This document shows, piece after piece, positions 22,701 to 35,700 of a DNA stretch of 64,000 nucleotides. The position numbers were made by a program, and so were the translations under genes. The notes under the pieces are model-generated. The model saw only the letters and a list, made by a program, of their open reading frames with translations. It was not told the origin of the DNA and searched no databases. Position 1 is the first letter of the stretch. Every line of letters starts with the position of its first letter. This DNA is from Streblospio benedicti (lineage: Eukaryota; Annelida; Polychaeta; Spionida; Spionidae). The stretch covers positions 43,260,744-43,324,743 of the forward strand of contig CM032665.1 of the NCBI GenBank assembly GCA_019095985.1, given 5' to 3'.

Positions 22701-25700
22701 ATTGAATTGAACATTTACACTAGTCACTCTATATAATATCGGGCCATGGCACATGTGCTCACTATATTCTTCCCAAGTGTAACCTAGACAATACCCAATT
22801 AGTCCAAAGCTCTTGCTCATGTGGAGGGACTTTTGACCTGTCAATATCGGCTAATAGATCTTTCATATTTTGACCTAATTTGGGGAGATGTCAAGGATTC
22901 AAACGCAAGCTTTGAGGAATACACTGAGTCTTTGATATACAGGGTGCACTAGATATTTTCCAATGTTGAAAATGACATTTCAGTCAACAAATCTAGAAGT
23001 CGAATGTGATAGACTCTCCGGCAAAACCAGATTAATCCAGTTACTTTTGACATTTTGATTAATATTATAAGACAATAATTATCTAGTGGCCTAATATCAT
23101 CATAAATAGTATGCTATTTTAAAACGTGAATAGGTCATCGGACAAGTTTTTGTTCAAATTCAAAATATGTTACTAAACATATGATATTAAACACACGTCA
23201 ACACGCTTCTTAATCTGGTAATATTGTCTTCAAAGGGGAATGTGATAATTCGATTGAATCATACAAAGACAAAACTTTAAATGTGAAAATGTACAAAACC
23301 TTAATTTAGCATAGGTCATTCCATGTTACTTGTTCATTATTAACAACAGGAAACTCCCAGAGGAAATTGAAAAAAATAAAAGAATTACAAAAGTGTGCTA
23401 GAATCTATTTCTGCAGAATGTTAAAGTCATGATAATGCCCGCAGGATATACTTAGTTTGGACATGCTATAAGGTTGAAATTTGTGTCTTGAAATCAAAAC
23501 AACTTGCAAGTTGTTTGTAACACCGTCCCCCTTGAAAAGGGTGTAAGTTAAATAAGATAGCATAAAAAACCGGATACGGTGTCATTTGTCAACCTTGTAA
23601 CCAAACCTCCCACATAAGACACACACTTGTAGTGATGTACATGAACCACCTCACACCAAACCCCACCTACTCACTCTTGACTTCCTGTCAACCTTCAGAA
23701 AAAATGAAATTGTGTAAAAAGTCAGCGAAAAGTCATTGGAATTTGGTTAAACTGCTCATTAAAAGGTGTTTGAGCAGAGATAAAACTTTTGTTATTTTCA
23801 GCACCTTGATATTTTTCAAAGGTCTAATTTTTTAGCGCTGTGCGCGGAACCGTGACACTTCATAATTTGATAAGAAATCTGTATCTGTAGATTTGTGGGG
23901 AACAATAATAGAAATCTATCGTTTACATATTATTGTCCTCTTCGATCTTTACAGACATCATATTTAAGGAGCTGGATACCAAGAAAAAGCACTTGGAAAA
24001 TGAAAATTGGTCTTGAAAAGTCATTAAAAAGTCATTGAATTTTAATGTGCAAATTTTGAGGGAACCCTGACCTTTCTCTACCCCTCCTCTCTACCCCTCC
24101 TTACCCCTCTCTACCCCTCTTTACCCCCTGTCCATCCCTCTCACCCAGTCGGCTGAGTGCTCCTCGGTAGAAAACATCAGCAGCCATTTGACCCATGTTT
24201 GCTGGTTGTAAAACACATTACATCAAGCCCCCCCCGCCCCCATGTTTGCTGGCGACTCACCGGCAGTAGTAGCCCCCCACCCCGCCCCCCCCCCCCCCCT
24301 CACGTGACTGACCGGCAGTAGTTGCCCCCACCGGGTCCACCCCCGTTCCCGGGTGACTGACCGGCAGTAGTAGGCCATGAGGCTCCTGCTCGTGCCGTTG
24401 CTCACGCTGCTGCTCATCCACACGTTGGGGTTGGTGGGGTTCAGCGGGTCCAGCATCGACTACAAGACAGCGAGACATTATTGTATTTCATCACATTGGC
24501 TGGAGAAAAAAGGGTAGCATGTCTTATTTTAGAAACTAATTGCAATTTACTCGAAGGTTAGTCGTTCTATGAACTTTTAGATTTTATGCACAGCAAGAAT
24601 TGAAATACAAACAATGATTTACTTCTGTTTCAGCGTGATTGGATTTATGATTTAGATAAAGATCATACAAACAAACAAACAAACAAACAAAAAAGCAAAC
24701 AGACATACAACTGCCTTTTGACCCGTATAGATTGAAACTTGATCTCACTAAACCGAATGGAGTGTTGGAAAGACAATCAACTGTGAAAACCAGCCTTAGG
24801 TTTTTGAACATGCTCAAAATGTGTTTCCGCCGTGGACGGCCTGCTGTACCTTGAGCCTAAGATAAACCTATCATATATCACGCTTACATATATATACCTC
24901 TCCACATAAGGTTCACTTGCAGATACACTAGTAGTCACCCATACACCCAACCATCTCTAAGTATGTTAATTAGAGTAGAAAATCTACTCTTCATTAAGTT
25001 GTGGCTAGAAGAAATGTACATAATGCACCCTGCACCCTCTAAGACCACACCCAGCCCCTGCTTGAGAAGTAAAGGCTGCCAGCGATCAGCGTCTATGTTA
25101 ACACTGATGCCCCAAGTCCCTGTCCCACCTTGATGTGATTAGTCCAAGTCCCTGTCCCACCTTGATGTGGTTAGTGTCTAAGTCCCTGTCCCACCTTGAT
25201 GTGATTAGTCTAAGTCCCTGTCCCACCTTGATGTGATTAGTCTAAGTCCCTGTCCCACCTTGATGTGATTAGTCTAAGTCCCTGTCCCACCTTGATGTGG
25301 TTAGTGTCTAAGTCCCTGTCCCACCTTGAGCCCGCTGCGGTCCCCGCGCCGCCGGCAGATGGCGAAGACGACGAGCGCGGTGACGGCGGCGATGAAGATG
25401 GCCGCGCAGCCCGCGATCACCACGATGGACGTTGTCGACATCGGCCCCGCGGAGGCACCGGCCGCTGGAGGGAGAGGAATCGCATTGACAGATCCACGGT
25501 GTTAGAAAAGGGGAAGTGTATTTATGAGGAATTTAATGGGTTTTGTACATGCAATCGATATAGGCTCATTGGGATAAAGGAGCAAGTTGTGGATCGGCGT
25601 GAGTAGAGTGGCACCCATGAGGAGAGAAGGTGAATTGGGGTGGAGAGGAGACGGGTTTATGCACTCTATAAGTGCAGAGCAGAGACCTGCGTGCAGCCTT

Positions 25701-28700
25701 ATGGCCCGCGGTTCAAATTGCGGTTCAATGATTTTTACTACGGGTGTGGGATGCGGGTTCCAGATTCTTATGCCAGTGCAGGATTTAATCCTTACAACTA
25801 ATTGTATTGCGTGCTCTTTGCAGGCTAAAATGCTCTAAATGTACGGCTGGATGTATGATTCACATTGCAATCATGTGGATCCAAACTAGCATATACGCAG
25901 GGCTCTGATGTTGTACGGTGCCATACAGACATCTGAACAGGACATCAATGATTAGCTTTGACTTCTTACTCTACAACGTTTAATGTCTATATCTATATTT
26001 GAAACACCTTGTAAGTTGATGCAGTAATAGACAATAGAATGTTTGATGTCCAAGATCCTTAGAACTTTTAAGTACATGAACATGTGAATGTACCTACCGT
26101 CTCCTTTCATGTTGTGTATATCGAAGTCCCCGGCTGTAAGGTTTGGAACACTCCCAATCGCTGGAAAGGAAAGGAGATGTCACATTAGATCTTCGATCTT
26201 ATTATGCATCGGAGCATCCAGTCCATGATTGGGAGACTTTTGCATGTGTATATAAAGAAAATGTGAAAATAGTCTGGATCAATGCAGCAATATCCATGTA
26301 GTCTAACGTATTAATAATGATTTGCATATACTCTTTTCAGCGTAGATGTCCAGCTCCACAAAATGTGACAATTGAAAATAAAGTTTGACCATTACATTTT
26401 TACATTTAACTAGACGGCTCTTCAAACTGCAATACAGTTTTACTCTGGTAGTAGGCTGAGGGGGTGCCTAATAAATTCCCACGTGTTCAGTACATTCCAT
26501 GTTCTTGTCCCCTATCCCCACGTTCACTGCACCCCCGGTCTAGGTCTAGTTTTCACTCGACCTATGTGAAGACCATATGTCAACTTCATGGATAATCCCT
26601 TTTATTTTTCATGAGTTGGGGGTGTAGCCGGTATTAGCATAGATAGTGATATTACATACCATAGAAGAAAATTCAAAAACACAATTCATGAAATTCACAA
26701 ATGACTGATAGCATGAAATGGTCTGTTTTTGCGAATTCACACCCCCAATGACTGTATAAATGGGATTTTTTCTACGAAAAAAGCCACGCCGCAGCAATTT
26801 TTCCTGACAGTTCTCCAAAAAGGTCGCACGGTGCAGTCGAAGCCCGTACGTCCGCTGCGGGGATTATCGATCGGTATTCTCTTTGATCTCGCCGAGACCG
26901 CCAGGCTTCGGCGGCGGCTTTAAAGCACCGTTGGAGACATCGCCACGGCATGACTCCCGCACTTGTTGAAATTTATTTTAATTATCTTAAAAAACAAAGA
27001 AAACAAAAGCTGTGCCCCGCGGTACACGTGTCGCCGGCACGTATGTAATGGGGGGCGGGGGGGGGGGCAAGCAGTATACCCTCATCACCCTCCACGCCAG
27101 TATACTAGTACTACAGACTTGGCATTCTCACCTGGTATGGTGGGGTAGTCCCGGGTGGTGGGGGCGGGGGTGGTGGTGGACATAATGACGTCACCACTCT
27201 CACCTCCTGCTCAGCAAATAGAACATCACTCATTATCTCATTGGTTTGTTTTAGGGAGTTTTATCATTTACATGCACAAATTTAGAATGTCTGACACGTA
27301 ATTAAGAACTAATTTGAGCTATCCTCACAAAATCTTACAAAGCTTGATTTATGCAATTATCCAGCAAAACGGTTTGGAATTTGATGAAGACAATTTATCA
27401 CCGTAAGATTATATAATAAAACACAAAAGCACCCCACTCAATTAATCAGTTGTGGGCTCTAATATAGAAAGGAAATTAATTAAGTAGGGCAAGGGTGGGC
27501 TGATATCAAGCGTGCACGTATCGATATACATTCTAATGTTAGCGTCGACAATTGACAAATAGTTATACCTTAAAATGAAACCCAATTTATGTGTATGCAT
27601 ATAGTGACAATGCCAGGACGATCTCCACAAATAAAAAGGTGGGACCAATAGCAATGATCTCAGCTAGAAGGGTGCGCATTGGAGCACAAAGTCTGAACAC
27701 CCCCTTGAGCAGTTTACTACTTTTTGTGATTTTTTAATGGATTTCATTGTAGTGTAGGACTGTAGTTGGGTTCGTTTGTAAGATATTCAGCACACTCAAA
27801 TTTTGGTGTAAACGTTGACAACATGAAAGCAGTAGTGCTTATTAGCTGCGACTAACAATCACAAAATTATTACCCATCACTACAGCAAGAATCCTTGTAG
27901 GTAGCCCATGAAAATGGAAAAAACCCCACCCCTAATAATGAAAGAAAAAAAAGTAAATTAGATCAAAAGTGTTCAAAGAACACTGCGTCGCTAGAACGAC
28001 CTTGACTTTTGGGCAATAAAGATAATATACTGAAAAAATGTATACTTTACAATCAAGAAATCTATGAATTTGAGGAGAAAACATCAGAATGAATCTGAAT
28101 CAATATACAATCATTTCTTCTGGGAGGGGGGTACTTGGTATTTGCCAATTGGTCACTGTTCATTGTTATGTTTTCCCCAACACATTACAAAAAAATAATA
28201 ACAGCAATAATAAATATAAGAATACGAATGTTAAAAAAAGAATCTATGCTTTTATTACAAACACTACGTCAATGACACTTCTATGTGAAAGTATACAATG
28301 TACTAACGCAATAAACCACGAACTACAAAGGATCACGTAATCCGTGCAAGGTGGTGTGCGTTATTGGTTGAACGGTTGACGTTTGACGTTTGACGCTAAG
28401 TGCATTGAATATCAGTAAAATTTCATAAATAGCCTTCTAACATGCACAATTTAATTGGCAGAGCGCCCAAAATCGAATCACTTCAGTGTCGCCTCATACC
28501 TCATAGCTGTGTAAAGTTTGAACGAAATCGGTGTAACGGTAAAAGCTCTAGCTTGTCCGGAGACATACATAGATACATCGATACATAGAAACGAATTGAT
28601 CACAACGCTTTCGCTTCAGCTACTGAAGCGACGCAATAAACACGAAAGCAACAATAACACCCCCCCTCCCCCTCTCCACACCCGCAAGAGTTGGACTTAC

Positions 28701-29626
28701 TTGGACAGAACGCCTTGCGTGAGTACAAGCAGCAGTCGTCTTTGACTAGTCGCTCTGTATCGTTGACGTTTACTGCAGTATGCAACGCGCACGTTTTGAT
28801 CTCGAAGTTGTACTGAAATGCAGTACACTCGGGGTTGCGCATGCACGTCTCACGGCAAGTTACCTAGGAAACAGGTGAAGAAAACGTTTTCTTATTGGAA
28901 TGATGGGGAGTGTATTTACAAATAAAATAAATGTCATACAAAATAAAAGCCAAATCTTTGACATGTGCAAGACTCTTCATTTTCAATGTTAGATTTTTTT
29001 TATCACATGGATTATAATTTTCAGAAATATTTAGTACTACCCAATCCCCTTTTAATTTTGTCACACTAGTATGCTATAATGGCAGCTATATGTCTATTTC
29101 ATATTTTATACTTTTAGTATTTCATTTCATTTTATCATACGTGATCCATCCAGATATTTTTGCAATAAGCCCAAAAAAAAATCAAATCAAATGAAAATAC
29201 CAAATATGTAATGCCATACACTCACAGTGTCATACATCACATATACAGTGTACGACACTCACAGCAGCCAATGTCTTTTTAACATTGAACTTTATCTTCC
29301 GTGCAAAACATATCATGTGTATGAGCATTGGTAAACAAGACATGTACCGTTTACCTATCATTGGGCTTTGTTATATTACATCCGTGGATCTGATGAACTG
29401 TTAATTACGTCCACTATTTCTTTTCTCAAGGAACAACACTCTCAGCCATTTCCAGCTACCAAACACTAAACAGGATGTAGCGGTAGTGATTTCAGTATAT
29501 CCAGTTGATTATATGGGCTTCTCATTATGAGTATCATGTTGCATACTATCATATAACGTCGTAGAATACGGTGAAGACGATTATTGGCGTAACGTGGTCA
29601 CAGTAACAGGAAAATAATGACTATTC

Positions 29627-29659
<33 letters not shown>

Positions 29660-29668
29660 AAAGAAAGA

Positions 29669-29701
<33 letters not shown>

Positions 29702-32700
29702 TGTAAGTAAGTAAGTTTAGTGGTCAAGCCTGCCTCTTAGCCATCCAGGTAGCTAGCTAGCCAGCCAGGAAACTAGACAGCCAGTCAGGCAGCCAGCCAG
29801 CAAGTAGGTAAGAAAGAAAGAGAGTAACTAAGTTTGGTGAGTGAGTAAGCCAGCCAGATAGCCAGATAGCTAGCCAGACAGCCTGCACCAAGCAAGCAAG
29901 CGCTCAAGTGAGAGAGTGAGTGAGTGAGTAAGTTAGTGAGTGAGTGAGTGAGTTAGTTAGTTAATGAGTAAATAAGCAAGCCAGTACGTACGTAAGAAAG
30001 TATGTAAGAAAGCACGTAAGTAAGTAAGTAAGTAAGTAGGAAAGTAAGAAGTGAGTAAGTAAGTAAGAAGTAAGTAAGCAAGCACGTAAGCGAGTGAGTG
30101 AGCGAGCGAGTGAGTGAGTAAGTGAGTGAGTGAGTGAGTAAGTGAGTAAGCAGGTCCTGTACCTGGTCTGTGCCGGGGAGCTGCGCGCTCGGGTCGCCGG
30201 GTAGATACACGTTCTGGTGCACTTCAAAACACGGCTCTGAAAAACAGCGACAGGTCACAACAATGGACGTAGTAGGCTGATACACATCAACAACACTCAG
30301 TTTGCATTTCTTGAAAGTTTTACCTTGTGTAGGTTGGTTGTGGTTGGTGTTTACAAGTAAATGAGTATAAATACACTGTATATGACGTGTTTCGGTGCGT
30401 TATTTGATATAGCGGGGTCAAATGTGTTTTTTTTCTGGACCTGATAGCAATTATGAAACATCTATGTATACAGTAAACATCCTATATATTAATACGCTAA
30501 ACTTTTGGACTTTGTTCGGCTATCTCCTCTTTAACCTGACTAGCTGGACGCCATCTGACGACAGAAGATCGTTCATGGTACTGTGTAGTTTTGCACGAAT
30601 ATGTTTTTCATTGTCAAAATGGCCCTGATGGTTGATAATTAGTGGTTTTATAACAAAACTAGCAGACAGCGGCAGCCATGACAGCGTCATGTGGAGTAGT
30701 GTGATGTCATAAAGACGCCAAAGGCGTCACATGGATTCAAATACTAGGGATTACCACCACTTTGCCAATTGGGCTGTGTGTACCTTAGAACCTTCAATCA
30801 AGACCACCTCTATAACTACGCCACCTCTATTATAAGATGATTTATAACAGGCCCAAGTCTCATAAAAAGACCATTGCAAACGTCCCTGAAGAGACCACCC
30901 CTTTATTAAACCACTTGACGCCAGCCTTGGGCAGTCTTGATAGGGATGTTCTACTGAAGTGTGTGAGAATATCTGTGCCATGGAGAGCATTATGTTCCCA
31001 TTACCATATAGACACTAATTTTTCATCTCATAACTTTTACATATAAGATGCCAAGTGCATTTTCAGTGATCAATGACTTAGTAAGTCTTGACTTTCTCTT
31101 AATCATTGAGTGTTGTTATAGATGTATGGTTCAGAAAACCTCCGCCAATGAATCATACTTGATGCTCATGTTTGCTGTGTGATTAGTGTGTTAATACTAT
31201 CTATGTGTTTGTAGTTTGTACTCTCTAAATAAGAATACTTATAGCCAATGTTAGGAAAAATCACAATGCCTTTGATTTTCACTGGCTATTGCAGAGGATG
31301 GTCACCTTGCCATGTTTACATAGTCAAAAAACTGCCTTTTAAATGAATGACGCCTTGGCATGTTCTTGGATGTTGTTTGTATGGATGTTGTCAGGGTGCT
31401 TTCTGGATGGGTGGTTGTGCTGTCAGGACGTGGGCAAGTGTCGTCAGGACAAGGTTGCTTGAAAATGAAATACTGACACTAACATTTCCTCCCTTAGATT
31501 TTCATTTTACATGCCAAGTCAATCAATTTCAGAAATGATTTAGTTGGGATCAACATATACGAATATGTAACTGGAGGGATTCAATGTGATTCTTAATTAA
31601 TATAATAATTAATTAGCATGCCTCTTTGACGACATGCGTATAAGCTATTTTCATTTATTAACACTATTTCTAGTGTCACAGAATTATTCTTGTTTTTGCA
31701 ATTGTGATAAGATAATGCAATAAATTTATATCAAACGCATTTCGTTATCCTGTATAAATATAATGTGATGGAATACAATGGCTCATGATTATTGCTATTT
31801 GTTTGAAAAGAACAACACTATATGGGCTCCTGCTAATGCCATACTGTATCTCGCATTTTACTTGGTAATAGTTATTAATACACATTTTACTACTTCAAAC
31901 TTTGAATACTAACAAACGTTACGTATGTAAAATAGAACAATCCATAACGCACCCAAAACTGTTGAGGACCATGTTCGCATAGAGCACATAACCAAAGGTT
32001 TGGTAGTCATATCATCTTGTTCTGTTCATCTAATAACACACTTTGTTCTGTTTTTTTTTATTGATGTGAATGTGCGAGAAACGGAAATTAACATGCAGCC
32101 AGGAGTCTAAATGACGGCGTCACGCTAAACGGAGAGTTCAGGCGCCAGCCGGTCTGTGCTGAGGACAGTGCATCCCAAAGTGACTATAACAGCCAGATTG
32201 TCAGCACCATGTCTCGGGTTGAGTTCTGAATTTGTTGGATATGGTGTCACATAAGTGTACATTATGATACCCACTTTCTATACACAAACATTTCTGATGG
32301 TTGTTAATTAGTGGTTTTATAACAAAAATAGCAGACAGCGGCAGCCATGACAGCGTCATGTGGAGTAGTGTGATGTCATTAAGACGCCAAAGGCGTCACA
32401 TGGGTTCAAACACTAGGGATTACCACCACTTTGCCAATTGGTCTATGTGTACATTAGAACCTTCAATCAAGACCACCTCTATATATACACCACCTCTATT
32501 ATAAGATGATTTATAATAGTCCCAAGTCTCCATAACAAAGAAGATTGCAAACGTCCTTCAAGAGACCACCCCTATATTAAACCACTTGATGCCAGTACTT
32601 GGGCAGTCTTAAGACGGATGTTCTACTGAAGTGTGTGAGAATATCTGTGCCATGGAGAGCATTATGTTCCCATTACCAAGACACTAATTTTCATCCCATA

Positions 32701-35700
32701 GCTTTTGCATATTAGCTGCCAAGTGCATTTTCAGTGATCAATAACTGACTTGAGATACACTTATACGAGGTTCTAGTAGGGATTACCACCACTTTGCCAT
32801 TTGGGCTCTGTGTAGTTTAGAACCTTCAATTAAAACCAACTCTATAAAGACACCACCTCTATTATAAGATGAAATATAACTGTCCAAGTCGTCATAATAA
32901 AAGACCATTGCAAACGTCCCTAAAGAGACCACCCCTATATTAAACCACTTGACGCCAGTCCTCAAGCACTCTTAATAGGGATGTTCTACTGATGTGAGTA
33001 GGAATATCTATGCCACGGAGAGCATTATGTTCCCATTATCATAGACACTAATTTTTCATCCCATAGCTTTTGCATATTACATGCCAAGTGCATTAGCAGT
33101 GATCAATAACTTACTTGAAAAGTACTCATTCAATCTTCAAGTTGAAGTCAATCAAGATAGTTCTTAGTCTGCGCCAAGCATACTACATACAAGCTCAGAA
33201 ATCCATAGCTTCGTCTGTTGCTTGACTTCTTGCTCATTGCAAAAGATTATATATTGTGGTAAAAGAACTCCCCTTTCTCAATTTACCTTCAGTCCCAATG
33301 GTTGTTCAACACCACACTGTCCCCATATAATATTTAATACTTGGAAGCTGTCAAGATAGGAAGCATGCTATAAAGACTTGGCGATCTGTGTCAGATTTGG
33401 GGACAAGAGTGGGTGCTGTCAGGACAATAGGTGGGAGTGGATAGTGGAGACCCTTGCTATTCAATATTTGTTGTTAATTATTGGTGGGGGATGGGGGATG
33501 TGGGCAAGAACTATCAGAACAGGGCTGTGGGGGTCAGGGGGTCAGATTGCGGAGTGGGCATTATTAGGACAGTTGTGGTGCAGCAGGGGGAGGGGGAGGT
33601 TGTTAGAACAGTGGTGGGTGCTGTCAAGACGAGGCGTGGGATGACAGGACAGTGCAAATGGTGTAGACCCGTGCCATGTAATAATTGTTGTTGTGGTAGT
33701 AGGGTGCAGATGGGGGATGGGCAGCTGTTTAGTTCAGAAATGAGGTATATTTTGGAAGGTGCTATGTTGTCATTGCAATGAAGTGACACCCATGCACGTG
33801 GTTTGCACAAGGGTGGGTGCTGGGGAAAAAGGGTGCTGTAAATAACTTTCCTATGTCCATGGAGAGCATTATGTTCTCATTTACATAAACACGAACATTT
33901 CCTACCTCAGCTATGATTAATATTACTTGGAGAGACCTGCTTTTACAAGCATGTACTTGGAGTGACTATTACTGTAGTCACGTTATCATAATCGTCATTA
34001 TAGAAGCTTGCACGATTAGTAATGTCTTATCATTATGTGTCTGGGTGGATGGGTACATCTTCTTCGTCGGCCGCGCAGACCAGTGGTGAAGACCCCAACT
34101 ACGTAATATTTGTTACTAATTAGTGGTGTTGGGATGGGGCATGTTGGCAGGTACTATCAGGACATCGTTGGTTGGTGTCAAAATGCGGACAAATGCGGAC
34201 AAATGCGGAGTGGCATTTATTTTTGGATGGTTGGTGTCTTGACTTTCTTTTCATCAGCGACTGCTGATATATGGTTCCGAACATCTCCTGCCGATGAATC
34301 ATACTTTATGCTCACGTTTGCAGTGTAGTTATTGTGTTGATATTATTTATGTGTTTGTACTCTCTAAATAAGGATAGTTATAGCCAATGTTGGGGGGGGG
34401 GGATCACAATGCCTTTGAATTTCACTGGCTATTACAGAAGATGGTCACCCTGCCATGTTTACATAGTCAAATTACTGCCTTTCAAGGAATGACGCTTTGG
34501 CTTGATCTTGGATGTTGTGTGTATGGGGATGCTGTCAGGGTGCTTTCAGGATGGGTGGTGGTGCTGTCAGGACGTGGGCAGGTGTCGTCAAAACAAAGGT
34601 GCTTGAAGATAAAATGCTATAAAAATCATATTTATACACTCACCAAATATGTCTTTTTTCTATGTCCATGGAGGGCATTGTGTTCCCATTTACATAGACA
34701 CTAACATTTCCTCCCTTAGATTTTAGTTTTAGATGCCAAGTCAATTGCTATCTCCATGAGTTAGTTGGGATCTACTTGCACCATTATGTGATTCAATGTG
34801 ATTCTCGGCGTGCATCTTTGGCCCCACGGGTATAAGCTAGTAGTTTAGAAAGAGTCCTATTCACTTTATGCTCTGTGCCAAATTGTAAACGTCACTTAAA
34901 GATTGACGCTCACTTCACAACATCTGATGATGTTCATGATACACCAAATGCGTGGCTTCAAGTGCAAGCTTTACCTGGGTTCTGAGGGGCCTTAACATTC
35001 ATGTGGGAGTCTGTTGTCGAATCTCACATGCAATCCTTTGCATATGTGCATGACATATATGCCCGTGCAAGTATTCACCACGGGTTTTATGAATAATCGT
35101 CACACTTTGACATAGATGAAAGACATTACGTTTGTCAACTTTGTGAAGATTAGACATTCGGGTTAAATGGTATGTATGAAGAACTACCCCATATACTATT
35201 GGATTTAATGAAAGTCCTACAGATACAATTATACCCAGCAGTAGTTTTAGTTTGGACTATATTACTTGTTTGTTTTTCAAATATATACACAGGCAGGCGG
35301 ATTTTATGGACCTACGTACCAACCAGCAACCAAAGATTAAGGTGGTTGATCTGGATTCCCCACCATCAATAAGTAGCAAAACAGCAACATTGTTTTCTGT
35401 ATTTAGGTGGTAGCACTCTAGTTCTATAAAAACTATCCTACATCCCTATGCCCATAAGTAAGTTGCCGCATGAACATTGACTCCTGTCTTTAGGTGTCAG
35501 CACTGGAACCGGTGGGAAATCCCCATCAAGGCAAACACTTTTGATACCTTGAAGCTTGCTGTCTAGGTCTATATACAGAATAACCCCCAATCAAGACCAC
35601 TTCTCTAATGAGACCACATCCATAATAAGAACACTTTCCACGATCCCAGACCCTCATAAAAACACCAAACTAAACTACTGTATAGAAACCACCTCTCTCT

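Larger units (their letters stand above)
30630..33125. repeat. triplicated 320-340-bp unit carrying M1 MITEs
   Basis: Units at about 30760-31080, 32430-32760 and 32780-33125 each run from TTACCACCACTTTGCC through an M1 MITE to TGCCAAGTGCAT. The first two are preceded by a shared block (CAGACAGCGGCAGCCATGAC) at about 30660 and 32330. The MITE was carried along, so it predates the duplication. Confidence 0.85.
31120..34860. repeat. segmental duplication, copies at 31120-31640 and 34265-34860
   Basis: Shared words include GAATCATACTT, CACAATGCCTTTGA, TCACTGGCTATT and ACATAGTCAAA, followed by TGACGCCTTGGCATGTTCTT and GTCAGGGTGCTTTC. The copies are direct and about 85-90% alike by eye. Confidence 0.8.

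Noticed and set aside
24223-24478. Minus-strand frames through exon 11 and its downstream copies
   Set aside because: Only 24362-24459 is bounded by splice sites; the remainder is the duplicated donor region.
26790-26850. U4 snRNA-like Sm site (GCAATTTTTCCTGACAG)
   Set aside because: Resembles the U4 3' end for only about 15 bases; the rest of U4 (including the 5' stem) is absent.
29953-30285. Minus-strand Leu/Thr/Ser-rich frames of 88-110 codons
   Set aside because: Produced by the tetranucleotide array; only the 74 bases of exon 6 at the end are coding.
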